DNA of 64,000 bases from Bryobacterales bacterium. GTDB lineage: Bacteria > Acidobacteriota > Terriglobia > Bryobacterales > Bryobacteraceae. The stretch is from NCBI GenBank assembly GCA_016789905.1, contig JAEUQC010000182.1, positions 1-64,000 of the forward strand, given 5' to 3'. The position numbers and the translations under genes were made by a program. Below, piece by piece: positions 25,774 through 35,561 of this stretch; positions within the stretch are counted from its first letter, which is position 1; each line of letters begins with the position of its first letter. A model generated the notes under the pieces. That model made no database searches. It had not been told where the DNA came from and worked only from the letters and a program-made list of their open reading frames with translations.

Positions 25774-26694
25774 TCAGATGTTGTTAACCATCGGAAGCAG
25801 TTCGCGCACAATTTTGACAGCCATCGGTCCGACAGTGACAACGAAGAGCGACGGCATAATGCAAAAGAAGATCGGGAAAATGAGTTTTACGCCGAGTTTG
25901 GCGGCCTTTTCCTCAGCGATCTGACGAGCCTGGATGCGCATGAAGTCGGCGTGGGCCCGAAGACTCTGTGCGATGCCCGTACCGAATCGATCCGCCTGAA
26001 TCAGGACCGCGACAAGCTTTTTTAAGTCGTCGACTGCTGTGCGGTCCGCTAGATTGCGCAGTGCCTCCACACGCCGCTTTCCGGCCTTGAGCTCCAGGTT
26101 GATCATAGCGAACTCTTCAGTGATCTCCTTGTGAGCGTGCTCGAGTTCTTTGGCTACCTGGATCATTGCCTGATCCAACCCAAGACCGCTCTCCACGCAG
26201 ACGACCAAGAGGTCCAACGCATTCGCCAGCCCTCTCTGAACGGCCTTCTGGCGGCGTTGGGATTTGATCTTTACGTATTCATTCGGCCCAAAGAAACCAG
26301 CGGCACCGGCGGCGAGGATTGCAGCGATCTTGTTGGTGGAGTCGGCTGTTGAATTGGCGACAGCAAGACTCATTAACAGCGGCAGACTTACTCCTAGGAG
26401 GATTTTGGCGCCATATAGAACCCGGAGGGCGTTCGAACCCTTGATTCCAGCTCGAATCAGCCGGCGCTGCATTACAGTGACATCCTTGGGCGATGCCGGA
26501 ACAAGGTTGCCCAGCCTCTTGATCAAATCGTGAAAGACAAGACTCGGGTGAACCGGGATCTTCTCCTGGGCAAGCGTCTCCATTCCCGTGACGCGCTCAA
26601 TCGCTTCTTTTGGCCGGACCCACATCTTTAGGCCGGCGGCGGCAATCGCGACCGCGACCGTGAGGAATACTAGAAAGGCTATCAGGAGTGGCAT
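25774..26694 (-). CDS. tadC: TadC-like type II/IV secretion inner-membrane protein
   Basis: 306-residue GspF-family protein forming part of the inner-membrane platform of a Tad system. The core reads GLANALDLLVVCVESGLGLDQAM, then LADRTAVDDLKKLVAVLIQADRFGTGIAQSLRAHA, the classic T2SSF block, between N-terminal and C-terminal membrane spans. It follows the tadB-like gene by 3 bp, so the two are co-translated as usual. The N-terminal region (MWVRPKEAIERVTGM) is variable in the family. Confidence 0.88.
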   Translation of the reverse strand: MPLLIAFLVFLTVAVAIAAAGLKMWVRPKEAIERVTGMETLAQEKIPVHPSLVFHDLIKRLGNLVPASPKDVTVMQRRLIRAGIKGSNALRVLYGAKILLGVSLPLLMSLAVANSTADSTNKIAAILAAGAAGFFGPNEYVKIKSQRRQKAVQRGLANALDLLVVCVESGLGLDQAMIQVAKELEHAHKEITEEFAMINLELKAGKRRVEALRNLADRTAVDDLKKLVAVLIQADRFGTGIAQSLRAHADFMRIQARQIAEEKAAKLGVKLIFPIFFCIMPSLFVVTVGPMAVKIVRELLPMVNNI

Positions 26695-26697
26695 CGG

Positions 26698-27672
26698 CTA
26701 GACCTCAATGTTTACAATCTTCTGAATGATGGCGTATCCGACCAATTGAAGAACCACGGCGCCGCCCATCATGTAATTGCCCAGTTCGTCGCTGAAGAAA
26801 AAGCGAACATAGTCGGGATTGGCCCAGAACATGAGAACTGCCACGCCAACTGGGATTAACGTTAGCGCGGTGCCGGTCATTCGTCCATGGGCGCTGATAG
26901 CCTTAATGCGGCCTCGCAACTTAAACCTCTCGCGCATCAAATAGGCCAACTTGTCGAGAATTTCCGCGAGGTTGCCGCCGGTGCGCTTCTGCAACATGAC
27001 AGCTGAAACGAAAAAATGCACATCGAGAGAAGGAACCCGAGTGGCTAGCTTTTCCAAAGCCAGTTCCAGCGGCATCCCGAGATTGTGTTCCTCGAACGTG
27101 CGCCGAAATTCGCCAGAGAGCGGTTCCTGGAACTCACGATGCAGCATTTCCAGTGAAACGGAAAACGCATGGCCAGCGCGCATGGATCTGGCGACGAATT
27201 CCAAGCTTTCCGGAAACTGCTCTTCAAACTTGTGGAGACGCTCGGATCGCTTGCGGAGGACATAGAGGAGCGGGACCGATCCGGAGATCAACGCCGGAAT
27301 GAATGCGAATGGCCGATGCTGTGGTGGAAACAGCAGCCACCCCGCCGCATAGCCGCATAAAAACATGCCAAGGCATCCGTGCATGAGTCGGGCGACTTTC
27401 CAGCGTAGGCCGGCTTGTTCGATCAGCCGATGCAGCCGGTCGCGCAGTTCCATCCGTTGAAGCAGGCGGAGGACCATCTGACCTGCCACCGCTTCATCGA
27501 CAGAAATGAGCGCTAGACTTTTCTTCTTCTTTTGGTCCTTCTTCTTGCCGTCAGGATCGACAAGGCGTGAACGGATCTTGCCTACATCCGCGTTTCGGAA
27601 GGTGCGGCTAAGAAACCACCACGCCCCGAGCGAGATGATCCACACAACAAGAAGAATTAGGATAAACGTCAT
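26698..27672 (-). CDS. tadB: TadB-like type II/IV secretion inner-membrane protein
   Basis: 324-residue GspF-family platform protein, partner of the TadC-like protein. The T2SSF domain is seen at about 160-280 (FPESLEFVARSMRAGHAFSVSL, then LPSLDVHFFVSAVMLQKRTGGNLAEIL-type sequence), with flanking membrane helices and a lysine-rich stretch near residue 40-50. It lies between the tadA and tadC genes with gaps of 20 and 3 bp. Confidence 0.88.
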   Translation of the reverse strand: MTFILILLVVWIISLGAWWFLSRTFRNADVGKIRSRLVDPDGKKKDQKKKKSLALISVDEAVAGQMVLRLLQRMELRDRLHRLIEQAGLRWKVARLMHGCLGMFLCGYAAGWLLFPPQHRPFAFIPALISGSVPLLYVLRKRSERLHKFEEQFPESLEFVARSMRAGHAFSVSLEMLHREFQEPLSGEFRRTFEEHNLGMPLELALEKLATRVPSLDVHFFVSAVMLQKRTGGNLAEILDKLAYLMRERFKLRGRIKAISAHGRMTGTALTLIPVGVAVLMFWANPDYVRFFFSDELGNYMMGGAVVLQLVGYAIIQKIVNIEV

Positions 27673-27692
27673 GCTGTTACACTCCGCGGACT

Positions 27693-29060
27693 CTACGGAA
27701 CCTCAACCACTTCATCGAACAAATCGGCACGTAACTTTATGCCGTGTGCCAGGAGTTTTTCGTAGAACTTTGGACGGATCCCTGTAGCGGCGAACCGGCC
27801 AAGGACCTCGTTGTTGGGCCCGAGCCCGCGCTTCTCGAAGACGAAAATGTCCTGGAGCGTTACGATTTCTCCCTCCATCCCGGTCACTTCTGTAATGCTG
27901 GTGACACGCCGGCTGCCATCGGACATGCGCGCCGCCTGCACAAATACGTGTACGGCGGCGGCGATCTGTTGCCGGATGGATACAAGTTGCATATTGGCGT
28001 TGGCGAGCGAGACCATCACCTCCAGGCGCGAGACGCCGTCGCGAGGTGTGTTGGCGTGGATAGTGGTAAGCGATCCGTCGTGACCTGTGTTCATTGCCTG
28101 AAGCATGTCGAGTGCCTCTGGACCTCGGACTTCGCCGACGACAATTCGATCGGGTCGCATACGTAGACTGTTCATCAGGAGTTCGCGCTGGCGGATGGCG
28201 CCATTGCCTTCCAGATTCGGCGGACGCGTTTCGAGCCGTGCCACATGGGGCTGCTTTAGCTGAAGTTCGGCCGCGTCCTCGATGGTGACGATTCGTTCTT
28301 TCGGCGCAATGAAAGCTGACAAGGCGTTTAACAGGGTCGTTTTCCCGGCGCCGGTGCCGCCCGCGATGATGACGTTCATCTTCGCTTTGACGGCGGCCTC
28401 GAGAAGCTCCATCATTCCCTGTGTCAGCGCTTTCTTCGCGACTAGGTCGCTAGGCATTAGCTTGTCCTGCGAAAAGCGGCGGATGGACATCAGCGGACCA
28501 TCTACGGCGAGCGGAGGAATAATCGCGTTGACGCGCGACCCATCCCGCAGACGGGCGTCAACCATCGGCGTCGATTCGTCGACCCGGCGGCCGACTTGAG
28601 AAACAATCTTGTCGATGATCCGCAGCAAATGAGGGTCGTCGCGGAAAGTGACGCTAGTCAGCTCAAGGACTCCGCGCCGCTCAACGTAGACCTGCTTGCT
28701 GCCGTTGACGAGTATGTCCGAGATTGATGGGTCCTGCAGCAGCGGCTCAAGCGGGCCAAGTCCAAAGACTTCGTCAAGGACCTCATCGCAAATCTGTTGC
28801 TTTTCGTTTGAGCTAAGCAGGGTGGGCTCACCCTCTATCAGGGTGAATAAAGCTTGGCGGACTTCGCCGCGCACGCGCTGGTTATCTATCGTAGCCAGCG
28901 CCTCCAGGTTGATCTTGTCGAGCAGTTTACGGTGAAGCGTGAACTTCAGTTCCTGGTACTCGGGCTTCAGCCCGGTCTTCTTTTGGCTCGAGTTCTTAAG
29001 CAGCCGCTGTTCCCAGCTCAACTGCTGTGCGCCTTGTTTGGATTCGATACTTGAGATCAT
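27693..29060 (-). CDS. tadA: TadA/CpaF-family secretion ATPase
   Basis: 455-residue hexameric ATPase that powers Tad pilus or protein export. Walker A is AGGTGAGKTTLLNAL, the Asp box region reads RIVTIEDAAELQL, Walker B is MRPDRIVVGEVRGPEALDML, and a His box follows (GHDGSLTTIHANTP). The N-terminal helical domain is present (LGPLEPLLQDPSISDILVNG). It is the fourth gene of the run RcpC - secretin - TadZ - TadA - TadB - TadC, 55 bp after tadZ. Confidence 0.93.
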   Translation of the reverse strand: MISSIESKQGAQQLSWEQRLLKNSSQKKTGLKPEYQELKFTLHRKLLDKINLEALATIDNQRVRGEVRQALFTLIEGEPTLLSSNEKQQICDEVLDEVFGLGPLEPLLQDPSISDILVNGSKQVYVERRGVLELTSVTFRDDPHLLRIIDKIVSQVGRRVDESTPMVDARLRDGSRVNAIIPPLAVDGPLMSIRRFSQDKLMPSDLVAKKALTQGMMELLEAAVKAKMNVIIAGGTGAGKTTLLNALSAFIAPKERIVTIEDAAELQLKQPHVARLETRPPNLEGNGAIRQRELLMNSLRMRPDRIVVGEVRGPEALDMLQAMNTGHDGSLTTIHANTPRDGVSRLEVMVSLANANMQLVSIRQQIAAAVHVFVQAARMSDGSRRVTSITEVTGMEGEIVTLQDIFVFEKRGLGPNNEVLGRFAATGIRPKFYEKLLAHGIKLRADLFDEVVEVP

Positions 29061-29115
29061 GTGAATTCACTGCTCCGCGGCCTGGCGAGATCGCTCCCGC
29101 TTTAATGGCTTTCGC

Positions 29116-30312
29116 CTAGGTTTGGGAAAAAACTGGCTTCATGCCCCAAAAACTCTTCGTCTTTCGTGCCTGATCAATGGGGACTCCGGCGAATTTCGCT
29201 GATACCGATTCGATTGCTCTGCCTAGCTCGGACTCCTGAGACAGCGGCTCTCCCCGAGTTACTACACGATGGAGTGAGAAGTAGTCGTTCGGCAGTACGG
29301 CGCTTACTGAAGCCCCAAACATTTTTTCGACGTCTGCCGCGGCTATTCCCTCTTGCCGGCTCAACCGGTTTACGAGGATGCTGTACCGGTTTTTTTCAAA
29401 TCCGACAACCGCGAGCATTTCAATCGCTTTTCGCGTGAGATGTAGGCTTGGCAATTCGGCGGTAGTAACCAGGCAGGCAGCGTTTGCTTCGGAAAAGGCC
29501 AATAATGCGGTCCGGTGGAACACTGTCGGCAGGTCCAGAACGATGAAATCGTACTGCTTGCGCATCATCTCTACGACCAAATGCAGTCTGCCGGGATCGA
29601 GCGACATTGTCTGCGGCTCCTCCGGTCCAGGAAGAATGTCTATCCCATCGAGATGAGCGGCGAGGGTGTGCCATTCTTCCTGGTCGGGAAGATTCTCTCG
29701 GTCCAGGAGATCCACGAAAGAATATGGATGATGGATCTTTAAGTAAAACCCGATGGTGCCGCCCAAGAGGTCCAAATCCAGGAGAAGAACTTTCTTTTTG
29801 CTAACGCGCTGGATCGCGAACGCACACTGCGCCGCCAACGTGGAAGCGCCGGAACCCGGTTTCGTACTCGCGAAACCGATCACAGTTCCCAGTTCCTGCT
29901 CTTCGGTGACGGAGGGCGCCGCCAACTTCACCACGCGCCCATAAGCCTCTTGTTGCGCCGAGGCCTCAAAGGGCATCCAAAGGAACTCCGACGCCCCAGC
30001 CCGCAGAGAGCGTACTATCGCATTTCCGTCCTGCTGCGAGTGGAGTCCCACGACCTGAATCTGCGGAGTCCGATTCAATAGATACCGAATCGTCTCACAG
30101 GCATCGTCGATCTCGGTCGACAGGTCGAGCAACACCACATCCGGCTTCCACTGCCGCAAGCGCATTTCCAGGACCTGTGGCGGAAGATAGGATTTCAGAT
30201 CGGAAACGACCTGAAAGAGCCGGACGGGGGCGGCGGCGCGCAGGAACGACTCCGCAATCTCCCGGTTGGGAGAGATCAACATGGCGACTATCGGTGTGTC
30301 ATTCGATGGCAT
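29116..30312 (-). CDS. tadZ: TadZ/CpaE-like localisation ATPase
   Basis: 398-residue MinD/ParA-superfamily protein with an N-terminal receiver-like domain (about 10-125; VVLLDLSTEIDDA) and a C-terminal P-loop domain. The Walker-type motif is KPGSGASTLAAQ, a deviant form in which the second lysine is replaced by alanine, as described for atypical TadZ proteins. Such proteins place the Tad machine at the cell pole. It lies 55 bp downstream of the secretin gene and upstream of tadA. Confidence 0.88.
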   Translation of the reverse strand: MPSNDTPIVAMLISPNREIAESFLRAAAPVRLFQVVSDLKSYLPPQVLEMRLRQWKPDVVLLDLSTEIDDACETIRYLLNRTPQIQVVGLHSQQDGNAIVRSLRAGASEFLWMPFEASAQQEAYGRVVKLAAPSVTEEQELGTVIGFASTKPGSGASTLAAQCAFAIQRVSKKKVLLLDLDLLGGTIGFYLKIHHPYSFVDLLDRENLPDQEEWHTLAAHLDGIDILPGPEEPQTMSLDPGRLHLVVEMMRKQYDFIVLDLPTVFHRTALLAFSEANAACLVTTAELPSLHLTRKAIEMLAVVGFEKNRYSILVNRLSRQEGIAAADVEKMFGASVSAVLPNDYFSLHRVVTRGEPLSQESELGRAIESVSAKFAGVPIDQARKTKSFWGMKPVFSQT

Positions 30313-30367
30313 TGTTGGCTACGTTTCTGATTTCACTTGAAAATGCGCTCGCCATTGCTCGTTGGCA

Positions 30368-31786
30368 TCAAGATTCTTTGGGCCGAACCGACACTTTGGG
30401 ACTGGAGGAGTTCTTTGACTTCTTAACGGGCTTGACCTGCGACCCTGTCGAGGGCGCGCCAGGTGCCGGCGCCGCGGGCGCCGTCTGCTTCATAAACTCT
30501 CGCGGAAATTCGATCGTTGGTCGCGGGTCGCTAGCAGTAATTGGTGTCGTGATTTCGGGCGTCACGAGAACGATCAATTCCGATTTGGACCTGGTTTCGT
30601 TACGGCTTTTGAAGAGGCTCCCCAGCAGTGGAATGTTCGAAAGGCCAGGAATTTTGGACATGCTATCCGTGACACGGTCATCCAGCAGTCCACCGATCAC
30701 GAAGCTCTGTCCTTCGCCAAGCTCGATGTTGGTTTCAATTTTTCGGGTGGCGAGAGCCGGAATGCTGAAACCGGCGATTGAGACAGAGTTTGCCAGGTCC
30801 AGGGTGTTGACTTCTGGCTTTACATAAAGCTTTATGGTGCCGTTCTCCGTCACTTGCGGGTTGAAGCTAAGTCTGATTCCGAACTCACGGAATTGAACCG
30901 TGACCGCACCGGCGTTTGAGCCGCCTTGGAGGATCGGGACCGGAAATTCGCCGCCAACCAGAAAGCTGGCTTCCTTTCCATTTGTCGTGACCAGATTAGG
31001 CTCCGCCAGGATTTGCAGGACGCCCTCAGCCTGAAGCGCCTTGACGAAAGCTCCAATATTCAGGTCTGGACGAAAGGCGAAAATATTCAGCGCGTCAGAG
31101 ATGCTGAAACTTGAGTTGGACTGACCGCCGGAGCCACCCCCGATCTGGGACGGAATTGGCGCCGGTGTTCCTCCGGCAGTGATTCGCCCGATAGTGTTGC
31201 CTGCACCGGTTGAAATAAGGTTCACACCGAAACTGCGCGAGGCGTTGCGATTCAACTCTGCGAATCGGACTCGAAGCAGAACCTGTTTGTCCGCCTTTGG
31301 GGCGGCCAAGCGCAGGTTATTGACCACACTCTTGCCGAGCGGCGTCACCAGCGCCACCGCGCGGTCCGCCACGATCTGTGAACTCACCAGTCCAGTGAGT
31401 GAGAGTGTGTCCCGAGCCGATTGGATCTGGATGTCCTCATTCGGAAAGGTCGCCTTGACGATTTTGCGGATTGGCTCCAAATTGTGCTCCACACTGATGG
31501 CGTAGAACTCCCTCTGTCCCGATCGCGACCAAACCACGAGCGTCGCCGTTCCGTGGGATTTGGCGTGGATAAGAATCTCCCGCGTTGTGACGGCGACATA
31601 GTCTGCCACCTCTGGGTTGCTGGTCGATATGCGCCCTATGTCGGCCGGGTAATCAATGACGATGCTCTTTCCGACAGTGAGGCGCAGATCCTGAACCGAC
31701 TGGCTTAGGAGGGTGGCCCCACAGATCAAAGCCATGGAGATAATGCGGCCAAGCCAATTCGGCCGTTTATTGTGCGTAATTCTCAT
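30368..31786 (-). CDS. rcpA: RcpA/CpaC-like secretin
   Basis: Outer-membrane secretin of the Tad system, about 472 residues. The N-terminal BON/pilus-secretin domain is visible (GKSIVIDYPADIGRISTSNPEVADYV), and the secretin core is NLVTTNGKEASFLVGGEFPVP, ALATRKIETNIELGEGQSFVIGGLL and IPGLSNIPLLGSLF, with a proline-rich tail. The frame opens at 31867, but the ATG at 31786 follows an AGGAAAGGAT ribosome site and gives a proper signal peptide (MRITHNKRPNWLGRIISMAL). Sits after the RcpC-like gene. Confidence 0.9.
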   Translation of the reverse strand: MRITHNKRPNWLGRIISMALICGATLLSQSVQDLRLTVGKSIVIDYPADIGRISTSNPEVADYVAVTTREILIHAKSHGTATLVVWSRSGQREFYAISVEHNLEPIRKIVKATFPNEDIQIQSARDTLSLTGLVSSQIVADRAVALVTPLGKSVVNNLRLAAPKADKQVLLRVRFAELNRNASRSFGVNLISTGAGNTIGRITAGGTPAPIPSQIGGGSGGQSNSSFSISDALNIFAFRPDLNIGAFVKALQAEGVLQILAEPNLVTTNGKEASFLVGGEFPVPILQGGSNAGAVTVQFREFGIRLSFNPQVTENGTIKLYVKPEVNTLDLANSVSIAGFSIPALATRKIETNIELGEGQSFVIGGLLDDRVTDSMSKIPGLSNIPLLGSLFKSRNETRSKSELIVLVTPEITTPITASDPRPTIEFPREFMKQTAPAAPAPGAPSTGSQVKPVKKSKNSSSPKVSVRPKES

Positions 31787-31882
31787 CGGAATCCTTTCCT
31801 TCATTTGCACGCCGATGTCCCGGTGCAAGGGTTCATTTGGCTGGCGAAGTGGGTGCAAGGTGCTCATCTGGTCCTCAGATGG

Positions 31883-32827
31883 TCAGTTTTTTCGGGAGTT
31901 GATGACTTCCACCGCCCGAACGGTGCCGCGGAAGGTCACGATTTCATCAGGGGGAGGGGGCGGAGGTGGTGGAGCGACCGCCGGCGCGGGAGGCGCAATG
32001 ACCGCCGCGGCAACTGTTACTGGCCTGGGGCGTGGGCGTGGCGCGGGAACGGAGCCCTCCGTGTTCGAACCTTCCCCGGCGCTCTGCGGCGATCTCTTTT
32101 TGCCACTCCCTCGTCCGCCGTAAAGCTCAGCGAGTTGGCGTCCGGTGGGTTTCGCTATGCTGTGATCGCTTCCGTTGCGAAGAAGTAACTGAATTCGTCC
32201 CTCATTACCTGCGAGTGTGACAAGTTCCGCTTCCTCGGGCGTCACCAGTAGCGTGACAGTGTTGGCATTAATTGCTTGTCCGCGCGCATCTGGCTGATAG
32301 GTTTGTCCCGCCGAGAGTACGACGATGTTCTGGAGAACCGTGGTCGTTACGGTGTCGCTAGAATCCGGCGGGCGCCCAGTCACCAGAACGTCGACACGCA
32401 TGCCGGGCAACACGAAGCCGGCAACGCCCACGACCTCAGTTACGCGGACGGTTACTGCTCGGCTTCCTACCGGAATAATCGGCGCGATTCCCTGGCCGCT
32501 GCCCCGTTCCCCTAAACGGCCAACAATAATGGGCTCTTCCAGCAGGATGTTACTTACTACTGGCCGGTCCATCACCTCTTCGACTTTTGAAAATGCTCCC
32601 TTGGGAAACTGGTCGGCCGGAACCTTGCTGACTTTCACATCTCCCGGCTTGATCGATCCTCCGAGCGACAGCGGTTTGGCCGCCACTACGACGTCTTTCA
32701 TTTCCTTGGCGTCCGGTGCCGCGGCAGCCGGTGCTCCCGCTCTTGCGGTGAGCTGATAAAAGATCGCGGAGACGACCAACGCAAAGACTAGACTTACTCC
32801 GAGAACTGTGAGAAACCTGCGATCCAT
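31883..32827 (-). CDS. rcpC: RcpC/CpaB-like Flp pilus assembly protein
   Basis: 314-residue periplasmic protein with an N-terminal membrane anchor (FLTVLGVSLVFALVVSAIFYQL), an SAF domain (VVVAAKPLSLGGSIKPGDVKVSKV, about 45-105), and a RcpC-type beta domain (RAVTVRVTEVVGVAGFVLPGMRVDVLVTG). The C-terminal 60 residues are proline-rich (PPAPAVAPPPPPPPP) and may cross the peptidoglycan. First gene of the Tad run; 334 bp upstream is gene-free. Confidence 0.88.
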   Translation of the reverse strand: MDRRFLTVLGVSLVFALVVSAIFYQLTARAGAPAAAAPDAKEMKDVVVAAKPLSLGGSIKPGDVKVSKVPADQFPKGAFSKVEEVMDRPVVSNILLEEPIIVGRLGERGSGQGIAPIIPVGSRAVTVRVTEVVGVAGFVLPGMRVDVLVTGRPPDSSDTVTTTVLQNIVVLSAGQTYQPDARGQAINANTVTLLVTPEEAELVTLAGNEGRIQLLLRNGSDHSIAKPTGRQLAELYGGRGSGKKRSPQSAGEGSNTEGSVPAPRPRPRPVTVAAAVIAPPAPAVAPPPPPPPPDEIVTFRGTVRAVEVINSRKN

Positions 32828-33161
32828 GACTTCTGCCCTTTCGTATTGCTCTAGACTGCCAACCTAACCCACTGCTGCCCTATCTACCGTTCGCGTTCGC
32901 CGCGTGTAAGGAGGGATGTCGCTACGAAACCGCTCCTTATCATGTATTCAGCCAATCGCACTCCCCCTGGCAGACACCATGCAGGTGCCGCCTGGGTCTC
33001 GACCGGCACCGTGCGCGAAGCTCGTCGCTTTGGTCCGGTTACTTGCGCTCTGCTTGCTGCGTTTTGGTCTCGAGTCTGGGCGATTTTCATAAACAAATCC
33101 ATCTCCACTACTTCTTTCGGCTGTTTCGGTGGATTTCATTAGGCCCGAAATCATCATTTCC
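32828..33161 (-). other. gene-free gap upstream of the Tad run
   Basis: About 330 bp with no convincing gene. A minus-strand frame at 32884-33108 (74 residues starting MEMDLFMKIAQTRDQN) has no family resemblance, no hydrophobic pilin helix, and only a weak GGAG. A Flp pilin or tadV peptidase would be expected in this position in other genomes, and neither is seen. The gap probably contains the promoter for rcpC and the following genes. Confidence 0.45.
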
Positions 33162-34769
33162 TTAGAACGGATTTCCCACTCTCCCCCCCTTGCGGCGGAG
33201 GAGTATGGCCTTCTTTCCTTCGTTTACAACTTCCCATTTCCCGCTTCGGCGAAGCGCACCATGGATCACCCACGCTTTCGGTACCAGGACTGTATCGAAC
33301 TGAAATCGTTCGACTTGTTCTTCCGCGGCGGGGCCGCCTTGCATCAGCGTCAGATAGGTCCGCCCTAATTGTTCGCCGTAAAAATCGCTTCGCCCATCAA
33401 AGAAGACCCGCTGGCCCGGATAAAAGCGGTAGGCCAGGTAGTCTCCCCATTCATCGGTGGTAAGTACCCGTTTCCCCTCGATGTCCCCCCGATACTGCTC
33501 AATCAAAGCGACTGGGAACTTTTCCTCCGGGAAGGTCGTTGGCCATGGAATTGGCCTATCGACTAGGACCAGAACGGCAACCGGAAGGAGCACCCATATA
33601 CTATTTCGAACAAATCCTGGGGCCAGATCTCGCGATAGCTTATCGAACGTCCGGAGGAGTGCCCGTTTGGGCAACCCGGGCACGAGCTCGTTCCACCAGT
33701 GTGACAACTCACTGGCCACAATCGGTCCGGCGACCAGCAAGAAGATCGGTACGTGACGGACCGACCCAAGACTCAGGTGCGCCCAGCCAACCACCAGGAG
33801 CGCATCCGCCCAGTTTCCCCGGCGCACGGAGCGATAGATGCTAATCAGCGATGCGAACAACAAAATCTCGAACAAAAGCATGGCTTCGGATCGAAAGCTC
33901 GGCGACTGAAACTCATCAACGGCTTCCCGAATCCAATCACTTTGGAGATACGATGCGATGTGCGTGTGCAGTTGCACCCCGTACGGGTTCAGCACCGACA
34001 CCGCCAGACAGCCAACCGCCAGTAAGGCAAATCGGCGCGCCCCCGCCCAATCGAGGGAAAGCGCGCTCCCGGCGGCCACCAGGCCCAGGCACGCAACAAG
34101 CGATAGAAAACCGCCGTGCAGATTCGCCCAGACAACCGTCAATGGCAGAAGCAGCCAAATTCGCCAACTCGGATTGCGCCGCTCATTTTCGATCAGCCAC
34201 AGCGACGCGGCCAGAAACAACAGCGTGAATATATGCGGACGCGCCAGGAAGTGTATTGCCGAAGATCCGCTGGCGATCAACAGCACCGGCAGGGCGATCA
34301 ACGGCGACGCGCCCCGCCACAGCGCGTGACGGAAGAGCACAATCAAATACGCCGGAATCATGATGCCGATGCCAAGCACGACGCCTTTCAGCCCCGCGGC
34401 TTGATGCAGGTACGACATGTAGATCTCCGAGCCCCACTCCCAGGCAAACCAGGGCTCGCCGGCTTTGGAGAACGAGAGAAAGTCCTGCCGGGGAAACGCA
34501 CCATGCTCGCGAATCCAGTCGCCGACCCGAACGTGCCAGCCAGTGTCTCCGTCCGATAGCAGCGCCAGCCAGCCATTCGGCCCAGCCAGGAATAACCACA
34601 CAATGAGGGAGAGAAACAGAAAATCAGATAGCGAGGGTGTCCAAAGCGAAGGCGGCGCAGTTGGTCGCACGGTGTTTTCCGCCGTGGCTGAGGCGCTGAG
34701 ATCTCGCAACTGCGCCGCTGCGTCCCCCCCTAGCGCAATCTCCTCTCGAATCTCCGTTTCAGGCTTCAT
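33162..34769 (-). CDS. polytopic membrane protein of unknown function
   Basis: 535-residue protein with about ten or more hydrophobic helices (for example FLFLSLIVWLFLAG, GIMIPAYLIVLF, FTLLFLAASLWLI) and a soluble C-terminus (ADEWGDYLAYRF-like segment, FDGRSDFYG). The DGDTGWHVR loop after the first helix followed by WAWEWGSE-like residues is reminiscent of GT-C membrane glycosyltransferases, but no conserved motif is secure. It is transcribed with the NarL-type regulator 44 bp upstream. A role in glycan or surface-protein modification is conceivable (inference). Confidence 0.55.
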   Translation of the reverse strand: MKPETEIREEIALGGDAAAQLRDLSASATAENTVRPTAPPSLWTPSLSDFLFLSLIVWLFLAGPNGWLALLSDGDTGWHVRVGDWIREHGAFPRQDFLSFSKAGEPWFAWEWGSEIYMSYLHQAAGLKGVVLGIGIMIPAYLIVLFRHALWRGASPLIALPVLLIASGSSAIHFLARPHIFTLLFLAASLWLIENERRNPSWRIWLLLPLTVVWANLHGGFLSLVACLGLVAAGSALSLDWAGARRFALLAVGCLAVSVLNPYGVQLHTHIASYLQSDWIREAVDEFQSPSFRSEAMLLFEILLFASLISIYRSVRRGNWADALLVVGWAHLSLGSVRHVPIFLLVAGPIVASELSHWWNELVPGLPKRALLRTFDKLSRDLAPGFVRNSIWVLLPVAVLVLVDRPIPWPTTFPEEKFPVALIEQYRGDIEGKRVLTTDEWGDYLAYRFYPGQRVFFDGRSDFYGEQLGRTYLTLMQGGPAAEEQVERFQFDTVLVPKAWVIHGALRRSGKWEVVNEGKKAILLRRKGGRVGNPF

Positions 34770-34813
34770 TCGTGTTCATCCGATAGACCAATCGGACGGT
34801 TTCTCCGGAAACC

Positions 34814-35473
34814 TTAGGCGGATCGGAGCGCTTCGGCGCCAACTTCCGATTCCGTCAGAAGGCGCGAGCCACGGATGGCAAGCTCATACCGGTCGCGTGT
34901 TCCCGTCTTTTCAAACACATGCATGAGATGAACCTTCACCGTCCCAGGCGTTATCGAAAGCCGCTCGGCGATTTCACGGTTCTTCATCCCCTGCGAAACC
35001 AGATCGATGATTTCGCGTTCCCGCGGCGTCAGGCGTGGGACGCTGCGCCGCACGGTCCATTGACGCAGGGAGTGCGATGCCGATTCTTCCAGAAACGTTT
35101 CGCCTTCTTTCACCCGCCGCAGCGCTTCCAGCACCACCTGCAATGGTGACGTCTTTCTGACAAACCCTTTGGCGCCGCTTCGGAACGCTTTTACCAATTC
35201 CGTTTCCGGCACATCCCGAGTCCACATCACACATCCGCTAGCCGCGCTGACATACGGCAATTCCGAGAGGAAGTGCAACGCCGCGCGGACTCCCGAGGAA
35301 TGATCGATGAGCACCACGTCCGGCCGGATCTCTTCGATGCTTGGCATCGCCGCCCCAATCATCGAGCAGTGCCCCGCGAACTCAAACTCCCCAGCCTGCG
35401 AAAGATACCAGCGCAGTCCCGCTATCGTTGCTGGTTCTGCGTCACAGACGAAAACGGTAGGTAAGGTCTTCAT
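34814..35473 (-). CDS. NarL/FixJ-type response regulator
   Basis: 219-residue regulator with an N-terminal receiver domain (phosphoacceptor Asp57 in VLIDHSSG, Lys107 in FVRKTSP) and a C-terminal LuxR helix-turn-helix (LTPREREIIDLVSQGMKNREI, then SITPGTVKVHLMHVFEKTG). The usual acidic pair near residue 11 is reduced to a single Asp followed by Ala, so phosphorylation may be weak or absent. No histidine kinase gene is nearby. It precedes the polytopic membrane protein and the Tad run, which it might control (inference). Confidence 0.85.
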   Translation of the reverse strand: MKTLPTVFVCDAEPATIAGLRWYLSQAGEFEFAGHCSMIGAAMPSIEEIRPDVVLIDHSSGVRAALHFLSELPYVSAASGCVMWTRDVPETELVKAFRSGAKGFVRKTSPLQVVLEALRRVKEGETFLEESASHSLRQWTVRRSVPRLTPREREIIDLVSQGMKNREIAERLSITPGTVKVHLMHVFEKTGTRDRYELAIRGSRLLTESEVGAEALRSA

Positions 35474-35561
35474 TCCTATCGTTCCATCGGCAGAGGCCTC
35501 CCGATTTCCGCCACTAAACCCCGTCGGAAAATACCCTAGCCTGCTGTTGGGATATACCTTT

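Noticed and set aside
32884..33108. Flp pilin upstream of rcpC
   Set aside because: The frame has no pilin-type hydrophobic helix or prepilin cleavage motif and no conserved Glu-Tyr.
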